Part shown: in pieces, positions 1 through 12,570 of the stretch | How the letters are laid out: every line of letters begins with the position of its first letter | Position numbering within the stretch: position 1 is the first letter of the stretch | Source of the DNA: Anisodus tanguticus | Lineage: Eukaryota > Streptophyta > Magnoliopsida > Solanales > Solanaceae | Assembly (NCBI GenBank): GCA_034509755.1 | Contig: CM067543.1 | Coordinates: forward strand, 19,282,954 to 19,346,953 | Length of the DNA stretch: 64,000 nt | Direction of reading: 5' to 3' | Translations under genes and position numbers: made by a program | The notes under the pieces: model-generated | What the model was told of the DNA's origin: nothing | What the model saw: only the letters and a program-made list of their open reading frames with translations | The model's database searches: none

Positions 1-1412
1 AGCCTTGGGGATGAACTTGATTGTTTGGGATGTTTCGTATGGATTAAATGAAATTCTTGAAATTGAGAAGTTATGGATGAAATTTTAGTGTGAAGGAGGA
101 GTACTGGGAAGGAATATGGTAGCTTGGTATGGAGAAATTGAACTACAAACAATCCTATGAACTTATGATCGTAAGTTGTTCGACAAAAAGTCTCAATGAA
201 TATTTCTATAAGCTTCAAAACCGGATTTGATCCCAAACTAATAATATTATGTAGATAAGCAGTTTTGAAGGAAATTAGAACTAGTAGGACGGGATTCACT
301 TCAACAACAAGGTATGTAAAGCTATCCCCTTCTTTCAAAAGCATGAAAACCAAAGTGTTGTTCATTTTCAAAAGAAATATTGAAAGCTTCTTTTTTACTC
401 GTGTATCATAATCCCTTGTCGGGAGTTGTTCCTTGCTATTCTATTCTCATAGTCATGGTTCGTTGGTTACTCGTCCACCGTATCATAAGCCTTCGGAAAG
501 AAGTTTTCTAAAGAGTTCATTGTCAAAGTCGACCAAGAGTCGTTCCAAGATAAAGTTAAAGAGTTCTGAGTTCCAAAGAAGCCTTAAGTTCTATTATTAC
601 TATATATATATATTACTCACACCACCATTGCGAATAGCTGATGGGCAGTTGTACATGTACATTATACATACCTCGGGCTATAACCGGAGGGCAGACACTT
701 ATATGTGCATCCATCCATACACCTCAGAGTATTACCTAAGGGTAGTGACATATAATACACCTCAAGCTATAAGACGAAGGCAGTTTATATATTAAGACTT
801 ATCAACACAGGTTTCATTTCAGTTTCTGAGTTCTATTTTTCGCCCTACAGGGCACGCAGGTTATTAAAGTATCATATTTCTTTTATGTCTTTCTTTACAG
901 CTTACATTTTCATATTGTTATTCATTTCTTACATATTCAGTATATCTTTCGTACTGATGTCCCTTGCTGGAACACTGTGTTTCATGCTCGCAGGTACAAA
1001 TAGAGATGCTGATGATTCCTCATAGTAGGAGACTAGACTTAATTGAAGGTTGTCACGCTCTTTTCTTCCGGAGCGGTTTAGTGGGCTGATAGGTATGACA
1101 ATTGTATATATGTATGTAGTTGGGTACGGCGGGCCCCTGTCCCGGCCATATCACAGTTATGTTTTCCATAGAGGCTTGTAGACTAAGTTATGTGTATAGT
1201 TGCCTTGTTGTGGCCTTATGGACCTTGCTGTATATGCACATTGTCCTTGTTGTCATCATATCAGATTGTCATGTTCAGTTTTCTCTTGTGTTGATCATTT
1301 TGAGACCTCGGCAGCCCAGATCATTGTATGCTCAAGCTATGATATTTAGGTAGTACGCTCGAGGCATTCAAGCGTCGGGCGCTGGCCACACCCCCCAGTT
1401 TGGGGTGTGATA
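1..1412 (+). repeat. 3' part of a Ty3/gypsy LTR, cut by the window start
   Basis: Non-coding. From about 1010 onward it parallels the reverse complement of the LTRs at 2611-4886 and 39609-41734: the same GGCGGGCCCCTGTCCCG-like block followed by a CTTGT(T/C)G(G/A)CC-rich stretch, then an end block in which two short C-rich and G-rich runs face each other before GGGGTGTGA. The last bases are TGTGATA rather than the TGTGACA of the other copies, so the end is inferred to within a few bases. The left part (1-900) is less clearly alignable but has the same AT-rich LTR texture. No reading frame in it has coding features. Confidence 0.6.
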
Positions 1413-2146
1413 AAGATACTTCTCAAGGAAGACCTGATATAACCTACTCCAAGACCAAGGAGGAAACCCGGCTGGCCGACACTCGATATATGATCTCCAT
1501 CATTGTTTCACTAACCAACTGAAGAGCAACATAATCCACTCCATGCAACTCTACAATACACAAAGTGTGGAGTCTCTCGTGGAAACTCACTATAGACTTA
1601 TATACGTCCTCATCAGGCATACCACAGAACTAGAAGGCTTTATGTTGGAGATTGCTCCGAAGTCTTCCGCTCCTCGTGGGTCATAACAGCTTCAGTAACT
1701 GGCTGAGGACCAAACTATGGAACTGGGATCTCATCAATATGGGGTACCAAAGTAGTAGCTTTTTGTGCCCCCGGTGTGCGAAACTATTCTGGAGTCTGAT
1801 CTCCCACTCGGGTCTGCGACCTATCCAGAGTAGTTGGGAGAATACCGACCTAGGCAAATCCATTGAGAAAACTCAAAATATGAGCCATAGTATCCTGTAA
1901 CACGGGTGTAGCTGTAACCTCTGGTTGATCCTGGGCTGGTCCCAACTCTTCATACTGATGCTCCATATCTGGCTCGGGGGATAAAGATCTAGCACGGGCC
2001 TAGTCGACCCCTTGCACTCCTCTCATCACCGGTTCCGCTGCTCGGGGTATACCTCTACCCCGTCCTTTAGCTCTACTATGACCTCATACCACATGAACTG
2101 GTATCGGTGCCTCTTATCTAGCCGCTTGTGCATGATTTCTCATCAT
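1413..2146 (-). pseudogene. Degraded gypsy gag, N-terminal part (family E)
   Basis: Read on the minus strand, a start at 2146 opens a broken frame with the layout of plant Ty3/gypsy gag: a short basic Arg/Gly-rich stretch (GRGRG around 2065), an acidic linker, then a helical region that near 1480-1640 resembles the capsid segment rich in Leu and Glu. At least four in-frame stops interrupt it. Upstream (2147-2325) is an apparent leader, then a primer-binding site and an LTR, which is the expected order for a minus-strand element. Gag would form the virus-like particle. The 5' half is all that remains; the plus-strand LTR ending at 1412 replaces the rest. Assignment rests on layout and composition, not on a search. 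Confidence 0.55.
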
Positions 2147-2325
2147 CCATGAGAAAATAAGAAACAAGGTAAGATACCAATTTGATCAAACTAGCACGAA
2201 AGGAATGAAAGAAGTGAAGTTTCCTAAATGTCTCATAGCCTCTCGAAGATAAGTAAAGACGTCTCTGTACCTATCTGCAAGACTCTACATGACATTGCTA
2301 TTTTACTCGTGAGACCTTTTAACCT

Positions 2326-2343
2326 AGAGTCTGATACAAACTT
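2326..2343 (-). other. Primer-binding site, initiator-tRNA(Met) type
   Basis: On the minus strand the bases next to the LTR end read TTTGTATCAGACTC, close to the canonical TGGTATCAGAGC complementary to the 3' end of initiator tRNA-Met. It sits directly inside the TGTCAC LTR terminus that starts at 2344, as expected for a minus-strand element. Confidence 0.55.
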
Positions 2344-2610
2344 TGTCACGATACCTTTCGGGAGTCATGGTGACACCTAGACTTTCCCCATCGGTAGGCG
2401 AACCACTTCCCAACCCAAACAAACATAACAATAGCTTAAGCAAAAATAAAAGGAATAATTTCTAAATTGTCTTGCTATATTAATAAAAGAAGTTATGAAA
2501 TACTGAAAATCTACTTACTACAACTACCAAATGATCTTAGTCTAATCAGTACAAGAGCCACTACTACATAAAAGAAGGAAATGTCTGAATACTGTCTCAT
2601 AGGTGCAAAT
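2344..2610 (-). repeat. LTR of gypsy family E, first segment
   Basis: Begins TGTCACGATACC next to the primer-binding site and runs until interrupted by the solo LTR inserted at 2611. The same LTR resumes at 4892 after the duplicated CAAAT. Non-coding. Confidence 0.55.
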
Positions 2611-4886
2611 TGTCACACCCCAACCTTGGGGGGTGGCCCTCACCCGATGCCCTAAGACCTGAGCGTATCGATATGGATATCTATGATGTGTACACTAACC
2701 CAGGGGCTGATGAGGCCTCTGACATGTACTCAGCTAAATAAGGACAAATCACTTGCACTCAGAAAAGGCCCAAACCATACATATATATAACAAGGTCGAC
2801 AAGGCCACCAATATAAGCATAATAAATTCTACTGAAGTAGCCGACGAGGCCACACATACACAACTGTCAACAAGCTTCTAAGGAGTATACTGACAATAAC
2901 TGGTCGGGACAGGGCCCCGACATACCTAACTATATACATATGCATATCCATCATACCTATCAGCTAACTATACAACTCCGAAAGAATGGAGCATGACGAC
3001 CTCCAGCTGAGTCGAGTCCTACTGTGAGAAAATCATCTACATCTTTATCTATACTTGTGGGTATGAAACGCAGGTCCCCGAAAAGGGACATCAGTACAAA
3101 ATATGTATTGAATATGTAAGGCAGATAAACAATGTAGACATGAGATACAACAATGACATAAGATATAAAGGTACATGCGTCAACTATAAACTTATAACAA
3201 GCCTCTGTGGGCCTACCTAACACAACCATGAAAATGTATGCATATTTGTAAATATCAAGTCATTTAGTGGGGCTATAAAAAAGTAATATCCAGCCTCTCT
3301 GTGGGGAAAATCATGTCATAATACATACATATCGTACCTGACCTCAATGAGGACTCAATCATACCCAACCCCAAATAAGGGACTCGGTAATAACAAAATC
3401 AACTGCAGCTGAGTTCACATCTACGTTTAGTACCTAGCCTAATGTAGCGCGGTTTGGTATGAAAATATCTACATATATATAAGTGCAATGCAAGACAGAC
3501 TCTGAAGGGCCTTATGAAACCAATCAGAGTGACTCGAGGTCGTTATCTTCCGATTATTGTTATGTAATGGTGTATGTATCACTAAAATTGAGTCATCAAC
3601 GGTCATAAGAAAATATAAGGTTCAAGAGACTATCAAGTTAAGAAAATGCTTCCGAAGTAGAACAATAAGAATTATGAATTGCAACATTATGGTACAACAG
3701 TAATCAAGCTTTAAATTTATGAGTGGAATTCCTTTTGAAGGGATGTCGTTATGGTTGTACTTATTCATTGATCATGACAAAAGAATAAAAGAGTATGCCT
3801 TAACATACATGGTCCTTGTCGATACAATAGTTCTATAAATTATCGCTCCTCTTATGGGTGATTATCTATATCACACAATAAGTTGATATCAATATCGAAT
3901 TCGAATTCCATAGACAAACTTTACTGAGGAATATTATCGGAAATTTTGACCATCTCGGGTCCTTAGGTTTCTTTACATGGAATGCTTATGCAATTTAATT
4001 CCATGCTTCAATCAGAAAAACAATTTCCATAGCAACTCTTTTAGATGTTCTTCGCCAACTTTAAGAATAAATGATTTTTTAAGCTTTTCTTATACGGAAT
4101 TTTTTTATGTGATTCAGCTTCACAATCCTTCAACATGTACTTTCCTTAATCCATAACATGCATAGTCTATTCCATCATTCAATACAACTCATATTTAGAG
4201 TAAACCATCTCAACAATTCATATTACAAAGATTTCATGATTTTGCGAAGTTTTGATCATGAGAACTTTTCATAACTTTCCCCAATTCAACAATTTCAGAT
4301 AAATATAAGTAGAGGAGGATAAAACATACTTTAACACATCATAATCCTCACAAAATAGTAGAGTATTTTATCCCTAAGGGTTTCCAAAACTGATTCAATT
4401 CGGAGATGATAGTTTCTACGATTATCGCGGGGATTTTCACGTTAATCTTTTGTAATATGCCTTGAAATTGATCTTGGGCATTAGGGATTCACTAGAGAGG
4501 ATTTAGGAGGTGTTTTTGTTCTGATTGGGGTGAAAAATGAAGTCCAAATTGACATAACCCGCTTTATTCCAGTTTGCAATTTTCCATCGCCGCAACTTGA
4601 TGGTGGGCTTGATGGTCCGTCAATTTGCCTCCTAAGACCTGAAAATCTCAGGGAAATTTGATGGCTTAACCTGCATTTTGATGGTCCGTCAAACTCCCCG
4701 TCAAAATATACAGTTTTTTGATTTCGTCGAAACATATTTCCTTTGATCCATTTAGCTTCCAAACACTACGGAACTTCTATACTCAAGCCGTAAAACTTTA
4801 TAACCCTTTCGTAAGGCAGTACCTCTTCCTGAAACATCGGTATCCTATCAACATCACGATGGAATGTGAAACTACAGGGTGTAACA
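2611..4886 (-). mobile_element. Solo LTR of a Ty3/gypsy element, TSD CAAAT
   Basis: A 2276 bp block with LTR termini (TGTCACACCCC on the left, TGTAACA on the right, i.e. TGTTAC...GTGACA in its own minus-strand orientation). The 5 bp CAAAT at 2606-2610 is repeated at 4887-4891, a perfect target-site duplication. There is no internal coding region, so this is a solo LTR left by recombination between the two LTRs of a former full element. It shares its end blocks and middle with the LTRs at 39609-41734 and 44999-47204. Its promoter-distal part carries a repeated GATGGTCCGTCAA motif (about 4611 and 4680). Confidence 0.85.
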
Positions 4887-4891
4887 CAAAT

Positions 4892-7344
4892 AAAGATAGG
4901 AAAAAAGAAGGGAGAATCTAGGGCCGCTGAGGATGGGCAGTCTCACCCTATATGCTCAAGTCAACCGCCTCAAGCGTCATCCAGGAGGTTTGGTACTAGT
5001 CGACGATGTTGTATCTGTATCTAAAATGAATGCAACATGTGTAGTATGAGTACACAACGTACCCCCGTAAGCATCATAGGCCGATAATGACAGAATACAT
5101 GTAACAAACATAAATATCATATTGACACACAAGTATCCCTAACCTACACAGTCTGATTAAGCACATATGTCACTGTTAAATAACATATATGGTTCAACAC
5201 TTAAGGCAACAAAGAATCCTAGAAGTACAGCCCAACACGTAATCACCTTATCACATTAGTAATTCCAATAAGTACAGATCTCATGATTATAATGTATGTT
5301 AATGAATGATATGCATGAATGCAATAGTAACTCTCAATCAACCTGGTACACATATGCTACTGGACTTTGCCATGCAGACCTGACCCATGAGGGATCCGCG
5401 AAGTCCATATACGGCTTACAACCAACCAGAATGATCCTTCGGTCCATTTAGAGCATCAATCACAGACTCATTTCTCGAGCCATATCAATCATCATCATTT
5501 CAGTATTCCAAACCATCTCATAACAGTATCATTACCTTTGTTTTGAAGTCTCATCAGACCAACAACATTCCATACCACTCCATTTCAATATCAGAATAAC
5601 ATAAGTGTATGAATGCAACAGTAAATAAGGCAAGTAATCATAAAGTATGAGATGAAATCATGTTCAAGAAATGAATAACACATGCCTGAGAATTGTCAAT
5701 AACACATAATTCCACATAATCATTCTTTTCATATCAGAAGGCATATGTGATGAGTAATTTCAACAACAATCGCAAATAAAATTAATCATGGCGACAAGCC
5801 CACATAACAGCAGTAAGGATCAACCTAAGGATGATGTCTCAAACAGTTCAACACCGGTACCTACCCAAGTGCTCATCACGGTCACTAGGTGGGACCCTCA
5901 TCCCGCCCAATACCCCCAATAGTTATATATATTACATACATCTATCAGCGTATATCAGAGAAAAATGTAACCTACCTCAATGCAAAACTGGTGCCACACT
6001 ACTCTCGAGCCAAGGCCTTGCCCTTGTGAAGCGCCTCCGATCATTCATACAGTATTATCATAGATTCTATGTTAACACAGTATTATAATACATACAAAAA
6101 TGTAAGACCTTTCAAAGAACCCGATTACCCGACACTCAAAGCGGCCCCGGGCCCACAAGGGTAAAAGTCAGAATTTTAATCTTACAAAAGCAGAATCATA
6201 GTCTAATTAGTCATATCCCTAAGTTTGAAGGTCAATTAACCCCAATTAGGTCTGCAATTGCCTTTTAGATCAAAACCCCCAAATTTTAGACAAACCATAG
6301 ATTTTTTCTCAAAAATCAATGGAATCAAATTAGTAAATCAAGCTTATAAATATGTTATCCCATCATTAATAAACTCTAATCTGAAGTATCACACCATAAA
6401 TCTCCAATCATGGCCTCCACTTTCATCTATTTTGTCCTCTTAACTTAATGATAAAACTATAGGTTTAAACTCCCCAAAACATGATAAACAACCTAGATTT
6501 AATGATAGAATCTTAAAATGGATAATGAAAATAGGATAGAATCCTTACCCCCAAAGTTAGAATCAATGCAATGCCTTGATTTCCTCCCCAAGACAAGTTT
6601 AGAGTTGTGAAATAATGAGTTATGAAAAGTGAATCGTACTAGGGTCTTTTATTAGGTTATGATACAACGCTTCCACTCCTGTAGAACCTTCCTCGCTGAA
6701 GCGGCCACGCTTCTGCGAAAACATGACTGCAGAAGCGGCCTCACATAATGTACTATGATTTTTTCAAAAGTGGAGATAACATCGCAGAAGCGGATCACCT
6801 CTGCACACAAATTTCCTCATATGTCATCCTTCCCAAGATTCTCATGGCTCACATATGCAGACCAACTTTCACAGAAGCGGCTCCGCATGTGTAGCCAATA
6901 CTCGTTGGTGCGATAGCACCAGAACCAACAACTATAGCAAATTCACGAACTTCCACCAAACACCCGAATCTCACCCGAGACCCCCCGGACACAAAACAAA
7001 TATGCTACCAAGTGTAAACGACGCTACAAACTTGCTCGTGCACTCGAAATTCTCATAAGACCAAGCTAAGGTCCACTTTTCTACAATTCCACTTAAATTT
7101 CCCAAATTCCACAAATTAGCAAAGAAGGACTCCAAACACATCTGAACACCTCGAGAAGCGAACCAAAGACTTGACTAAGTCACAAACGATGGTCCGAACT
7201 TGCCGGAAGCGACGAAACTTGGAAATAAACCTCTATACTCAAAAGTCAACTTTGGGTCAATTCTTTTCATTTCTAAAGTCTCAAATTTTGGTTTTTCTTC
7301 TAAAACTATCTAGATCGCCTTGGGAACCATGCTACATGCCAGAC
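4892..7344 (-). repeat. LTR of gypsy family E, second segment
   Basis: Continuation of the LTR begun at 2344 after the solo-LTR insertion. Non-coding, with several short copies of CGCAGAAGCGG and its complement around 6700-6890. The last 640 bp (about 6690-7330) are duplicated, with divergence, at 47205-47740, including the block that ends CTATCTAG(A/C)TCGCCTTGG. The LTR lacks roughly its last 100 bp (the 5' end in its own orientation), where it runs into the Tat integrase fragment. Confidence 0.55.
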
Positions 7345-8293
7345 CATTTACACTAGGATGATAGGGAATGGAGGTGATGCGTTTGATATTCAAATTATCC
7401 AAGAATTTTGTGACTTTGGTCCCAATAAAATTTTGACTGTTGTCACAAGCTATCTTCTTTGCGATGTCAAAGCGAAAAATGATATCTTGCCAAATGAAAT
7501 CGATCACCTTCTTCTCCCGAATCTTTGTATATGCTACAGATTCAACCTATTTAGAGAAATAATCTGTCATAAATAATATTTGTGATACCTGACCTGGGGA
7601 AAAAGGTAAAGGTCCAATTAAATCCAATCTCCATTTCATGAATGGCCACAGAGACACAACCAGATGCAATTCCTCTCCCGGACGGTGCAGCAATTGTGCA
7701 TGACAATGGCACTTGTCATACTTCCTAATGAATTCCTTCATGTCTTGTTCGATCCAGGGCCAATAATATCCGACCCTCATAAGTTTTCTTATCAGGGATT
7801 CCGCTCCTGAATGATTTTCGTAGATTTCTTCATGTACCTCTATCATCATGTAATCAGCTTCTTTAGGTCCTACGCATCGGGCAAGGGGACCATAATAACA
7901 CCGCTGATAAAGTTTTCCATCGATAATACAGTACCAAGTGGTCTTAGTCCTCAAGGCTCTAGATGCTTTCGGGTCCTCTTGCAGCCTCTCATTCATGAGG
8001 TAGTCTATGAATTCATTTCTCCAATCCTAATTCAGGCTTGTTGAGTGTACTTCGTCGTACCCCGCCGAATCCAAGGCTGAATTTAGGAGCTGAACAACCG
8101 ATTTGGCTTTCGAGCTTTCTTCTTCTGTGCTAGAACCTAAATTTGCTAGTGCATCAACCTCTACATTTTCCTCTCGGGGTATATGTACCACCGTCCACTC
8201 TTAGAACCGAGAAAGCAACTTCAGGACCTTCTCGAGATACCTTGACATGCACTCCTCCTTGGCTTCTAACACTCCATGAACTTGGTTCACCAC
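7345..8293 (-). pseudogene. Tat-lineage gypsy pol remnant: second RNase H tail and integrase
   Basis: On the minus strand, 8293 down to about 8040 matches the end of the second RNase H domain seen intact in order at 56251-56500. The integrase follows: an HHCC zinc region (H at HEEIYENH, but the first Cys of the CxxC pair is Tyr: KYDKCHC), the first catalytic Asp in DLIGPLP (about 7605), the second Asp in ACDNSQNF (about 7440), and the conserved YHPSVNG just before the fragment ends. The catalytic Glu and C-terminal domain are absent. A stop separates the two long frames near 7547. It is the left half of a Tat element whose other half is 38575-39608. Confidence 0.85.
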
Positions 8294-8987
8294 TGTGAAC
8301 ACCTCATTTTTTACCGAACTGAAATTTTACACCTTTTATTGTTTAAATATTTCTTTTAGGTGTAGATTAGATATTTAAAAATTTTATTTTATTTTAGTAA
8401 GTCTTACTTTTGAATATTTCTTTTAGGTGTAGATTATACATTTTAAAATTTTATTTTATTTTAGTAAGTCTTACGTTTGAATATTGAAAACTACAAAAAT
8501 AGTGATTTATGTATTTTTCTTAGTAACATTTTGTTTCTAACTAGATATTAACTTTTCTATATTTTTGTTATTCTAAAATAGTTAGTTAAATTTTTATCAT
8601 TATATTTTATTTTTTTCCTTACCAAAAAAAAAGGAGAGAAAAAGACAATAAAAGCTAAAAATTGAACGAATTACTAAAACCATTAAACCTAATTAACATA
8701 ATAAACACCTGTTACGTTACTCCCTCATTATCCCAAATTCCTTTTAACCTCTCACCCCTAAAATCACTACCCCAAAACCTATCCCCTTAAACCCCTCTCC
8801 CTACATATTCTCAGCCAAACAAAATATTCCCTCTTCCTCACGTATTTTATATAAAAAAAAAATAGAAAGCAAACTTAAACTACCCCAACCAAACCCAAAC
8901 CCAATCCCAATCGAAACAATTCTAAAACTCTCCTAGAATAATTATCCCTTAATCTCCCTCTCCCTTACAAACTGCAACATACACATC

Positions 8988-8997
8988 TATATAAATA
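8988..8997 (+). promoter_or_regulatory. Candidate TATA box in the LTR of element C
   Basis: TATATAAATA follows a C/T-rich stretch within the LTR, a plausible RNA polymerase II promoter position. The matching box in the 3' LTR is where the copia element inserted (27925-27929). The promoter role is inferred from sequence only. Confidence 0.4.
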
Positions 8998-9309
8998 TTT
9001 ACACACATACACCAAAAGGAGGACAGATACGAAAAGCAAAAGAAAAGATACAGAACATAGAAGAGAGAAAAAATAAAAACATAGAGCACTAGGAGTAAGA
9101 AAAAATTCATCAAAGTGTTGGTTCGTACTTGAGGTTGTATTCAAGGTCTTCGTTCGCGGTTTCGAGTTCGTGAACCTGAAAGTTAGCTTCACTAACTTTG
9201 GAAATCTATAGATTGTGTCACTTTCCGTTGTTTAATTGAAAATAATTTGAAGGTTCGTCCTCGTTATTACCTTTCTATTTCATTATTTTATATGAATCAG
9301 AGTTTTATC

Positions 9310-9912
9310 TGTATAAGGTGAAAATCGGCACGACACGTGGCACGATTTAGGTATGAAAACTGAGGGAAGCAACAGAGTTTTATATCGGGATGAAGTTGCG
9401 TTGAGATAAGACCGGGTATCAGGATAAGACCGGGTGGTGATTGAAGCAGATGACATCAGATGGAGAACCGGGGGAGCCCAACACGTACCCGTTCTGAATA
9501 TAGCGTCAACCGTTACTCCTTGATCATTAAGAAATAATTATTGTCGTTTAATTGCATTTAATTATGGAATGATTCTCGGGCATCAATGCCTTGTACTCAT
9601 AACTATAAAAGGAGTCAACCTTCACGTTGGAGGGGCATTTCATTCTAATTATTCACACTTGTACGATTTCATTTATTGCAATCATAATCATAAAGCTCTC
9701 ATTATTGGTTCAAAATCACAACAGTTAAGCTAAGGCCCAAACTAATTTTGCTGAACGAATTCATCTTGGTGTAAGACATTTCAGGCTATCTTTCTTACGT
9801 ATTATTTTCATTTGCTTACTTATTGTTAATTGATTATTACTCTTATTTCCAAATCGATCCACGTATCTTTAAAACAACTTACAAATTTAACTGTACCTTT
9901 TTGAGGTAAACA
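9310..9912 (+). repeat. 5' LTR of the nested Tat element
   Basis: 603 bp, TG...CA. TATAAAAG at 9604-9611 is a likely TATA box. Compared with the 3' LTR it has about 13 extra bases near 9373-9388, 11 of which copy the flanking sequence immediately outside the LTR. Confidence 0.9.
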
Positions 9913-9913
9913 G

Positions 9914-9933
9914 TTTGACACCCACTATAGGGC
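9914..9933 (+). other. Primer-binding site of the nested Tat element
   Basis: TTTGACACCCACTATAGGGC lies one base inside the 5' LTR. The same position in the Tat element at 52035 reads TTTGACGCCCACCGTGGGGC, so this copy has several changes. The tRNA used cannot be named with confidence. Confidence 0.65.
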
Positions 9934-9981
9934 TAAGGATAATAGTGGAAATTTACTCAAACTCAAATTTCAATTGTTCTT

Positions 9982-11870
9982 TTGAGATATTGTGAAAACA
10001 GGTTAGCACCAAGTACGTGCAGACTGGCTAGTGATATCCAAGTTGAAGTTAGCAACCATGATGACAACAACAACGGCGTCAATGGAGCTAACAATATCAA
10101 GAACAAACACAACGCTCCTCCTATTGATCCAATAATTGTCAAGCATCGGAATAACCCCATGATTTCACCCTAAGGGTCTAGAAGGTCACGGGAGAAAACA
10201 CCGGATGATGATGAGGATGGCGAAATAAATTTGGCTCGAATTTTTAACATGCTGAAGGAGCAACAGAAGGCTATTACTAAGTTGCAAAAGAGCAGTGGAG
10301 CAAGGGCGGCAGATGAAACTCATCCCGCCCGGGATCAAGATCATGTTCAAAAAGAGGATCGAGTCGAAGGAGATAACACTAGTTCGGGGGTAAATGAGAC
10401 CTCGGAGGTCTTAAATACTTCAAGATTTAACTAAGCGAATGGATATTAATGAAAAGAAGGTTGACACATATAATTCACGGGTAGACCAGATTTTCGGAGT
10501 GCCTCTGATCTTGAAGGGACCAGACTCAAAAAGATACATTCAGTTGTCGTTTCCACTAAGCGCAGCTCCGAAGTTGATACCAAAAAGGTTCAAAATATCG
10601 GATCTTCCAAAGTACGATGAAACTACAAATCCTCAGGAGCACGTGACATTGTACACTTGTGCGGTGAAGGGAAATGACATGCACCTGGATGAGATTGAAT
10701 AGGTGTTGCTAAAAAAAATTGGCGAAACATTAACTAAATGAGCAATGACATAGTATTCTATGTTTTCTTAACACTCTATTAATTCATTTGAAATACTTTC
10801 ATATGCTTTTTATAAAGGCGCATGCCGAAGCACGGAAGGTCCAAGCGAGAAAATTGGATATATTCAACATTGCTCAAAAGGATTAGGAGTTGCTGCATGA
10901 GTTCCTGACAAGGTTCCAAAAGGAAAGGATGATCCTTCCTCTGGTACCAGATGAATGGGTAGCTAAAGCTTTCACCACGGGGTTGAATCCTAGGAGCTAC
11001 AGTGCCTCATTTAAATTAAAGAACTTGTTGGAACTCCCGGCAGTAACTTGAGCAGACGAAAATAATAAGTACGAGTCCAAAATCTGGGTGGAGGATGATC
11101 AGGTCGAACTTCCTTCAAGGTCAGCAGGACGAAACAAGAATCTTGATAAATCAAAGAGGGTAGCTGAGTCAGAATTAAAATCCTCGAAAGAGGTATCAAC
11201 TCTACGACCAACCCGAAAGATAGAACTTCAGATTGGATAGGGGTCACAACAATCACAACTTCCCATCGGATAGAAAAGATAACATAATGATCGAGGGTCT
11301 ACCAGTAGGGATTTTCTATTTAAAAATGATACCGGTGGAGCTTCTAATAATAGTATGAAAGGCTCGACGATTTTTAAATATAATTTTAATATTGATGCGG
11401 TCGGACTTATTTCGGCTATTGGACACATTAAAAAAAGGCTAAGATCACTCCGGACAGACCCGACTCAGAGAGATCCAAATTTGATTTGTGATTACCATGG
11501 AACTCATGGTCATCGAACTGAGGATTTTAGTCAATTGAGGGATGAAGTGGCCCGGTTGTTGAAAAATGGCCATCTACTCAAATTTCTGAGTGATCGAGCA
11601 AAGGGAAACTATGGAAATAGAGAAGAAAACAAGAAAGCGAAGCCGATTGAACCCCACCATATCATAAACATGATGATCGGAGGGATGGATTTTCTGAAGG
11701 GATCCGTCATGACCAAAAAGAAGATGAAAGTTTCAAGAACTCGGGAAAAGAGATCCAAAAACTACGTACCAGAGGAAATAATATTTTTCAATGATGAGGA
11801 TATGGGGGGAATCATTCAACCTCACAATGATGCACTGCTAATTTCTGCCTTTATTAATAAATTTTAGATT
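9982..11870 (+). pseudogene. Tat gag, broken
   Basis: Successive open stretches (9982-10173, 10231-10434, 10439-10702, 11355-11867) read as one Tat-type gag with frame changes and stops. Landmarks: an N-terminal helical segment with a Lys/Gln-rich run; a region around 10500-10700 with GPDSKRYIQL and IPKRFKISDLPKYDETTNPQEH, shared with 52650-52830 of the other Tat copy; a capsid portion (10810-11060) now full of stops; and a zinc-knuckle-like CDYHGTHGHRTEDF near 11485-11530 whose final Cys is Phe. It runs directly toward the protease. Gag would assemble the particle and bind element RNA; this copy cannot be translated whole. Confidence 0.85.
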
Positions 11871-12570
11871 AAGTGAATTTTAATTGATCCATGTACCTAG
11901 GTCAACATCATTCGGTGGAAGGTGGTGGAGGAATTGGGGTTGTTGGATCAAATCATACTGGTAGCCCGAGTTCTAAATGGATTCAACATGGCAAATGAGA
12001 CTACGAAGGGGGAAATCACTCTTCCAATTAATACAGTCAGGACAATTCGGCAAATAAAGTTCTATGTCATTGAAGGTGAAATGAGGTGCAACGCACTATT
12101 CGACAGGCCTTGGATACATGACATGAAGGCCATACCTTTGACATTGCACATGATGTTAAATTACCAACCCCGAAAGGAATTAAGATAATTCGAGGAGAGC
12201 AACCGGCAGCAAGGGAGATTTTTGCGATAGAGAAATCAGTACAAATGCCAAAGAGGTGAAGGATATGAACAAAGGAAAATAAGTTAAATAATAATCACAG
12301 GGTTTCGGGCCTATTGAGTCCGAAAAAATAAGACGGAGAGAAGATAAATTACAAGGAAGAAGAGGATTACTATCGCGTCCCGAAGTCCTTTGTACTGCCG
12401 GATGAATTAGATGCCACAAAGTCAACTATAGAGTTACAAGAGAAAGTCATCTTGTTCGTGCATCTGCCAGATAGAAAGGTATACCTAGGCACTAGGTTAT
12501 CCCTGGAGCTCAGACTTAAATTAATTGAATTTCATAAAGCTAACACTGATTGTTTTGCCTAGTCCCACTT
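11871..12570 (+). pseudogene. Tat protease region and linker to RT
   Basis: 11922-12188 is open and matches the C-terminal part of Tat-type aspartic protease: VEELGLLDQI, GFNMANETTKGEITLP, and RPWIHDMKAIP, which parallels GRPWLYDMKEV at 54236 in the other Tat copy. The catalytic Asp-Thr/Ser-Gly region, expected near 11880-11910, falls in a stretch with stops and I cannot identify it. The linker (12190-12570) includes PKSFVLPDELDAT-like and YLGTRLSLELRLKLIEF-like segments, paralleling 54400-54690. It is non-functional as read. Confidence 0.75.

Noticed and set aside
433..795. 120-codon frame near the window start
   Set aside because: Lies in the AT-rich part of the LTR, with TA-repeat-derived Tyr/Ile runs and no family resemblance.
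1120..1353. 77-codon frame in the first LTR
   Set aside because: It lies in LTR sequence shared with other non-coding copies and reads as low-quality hydrophobic translation.
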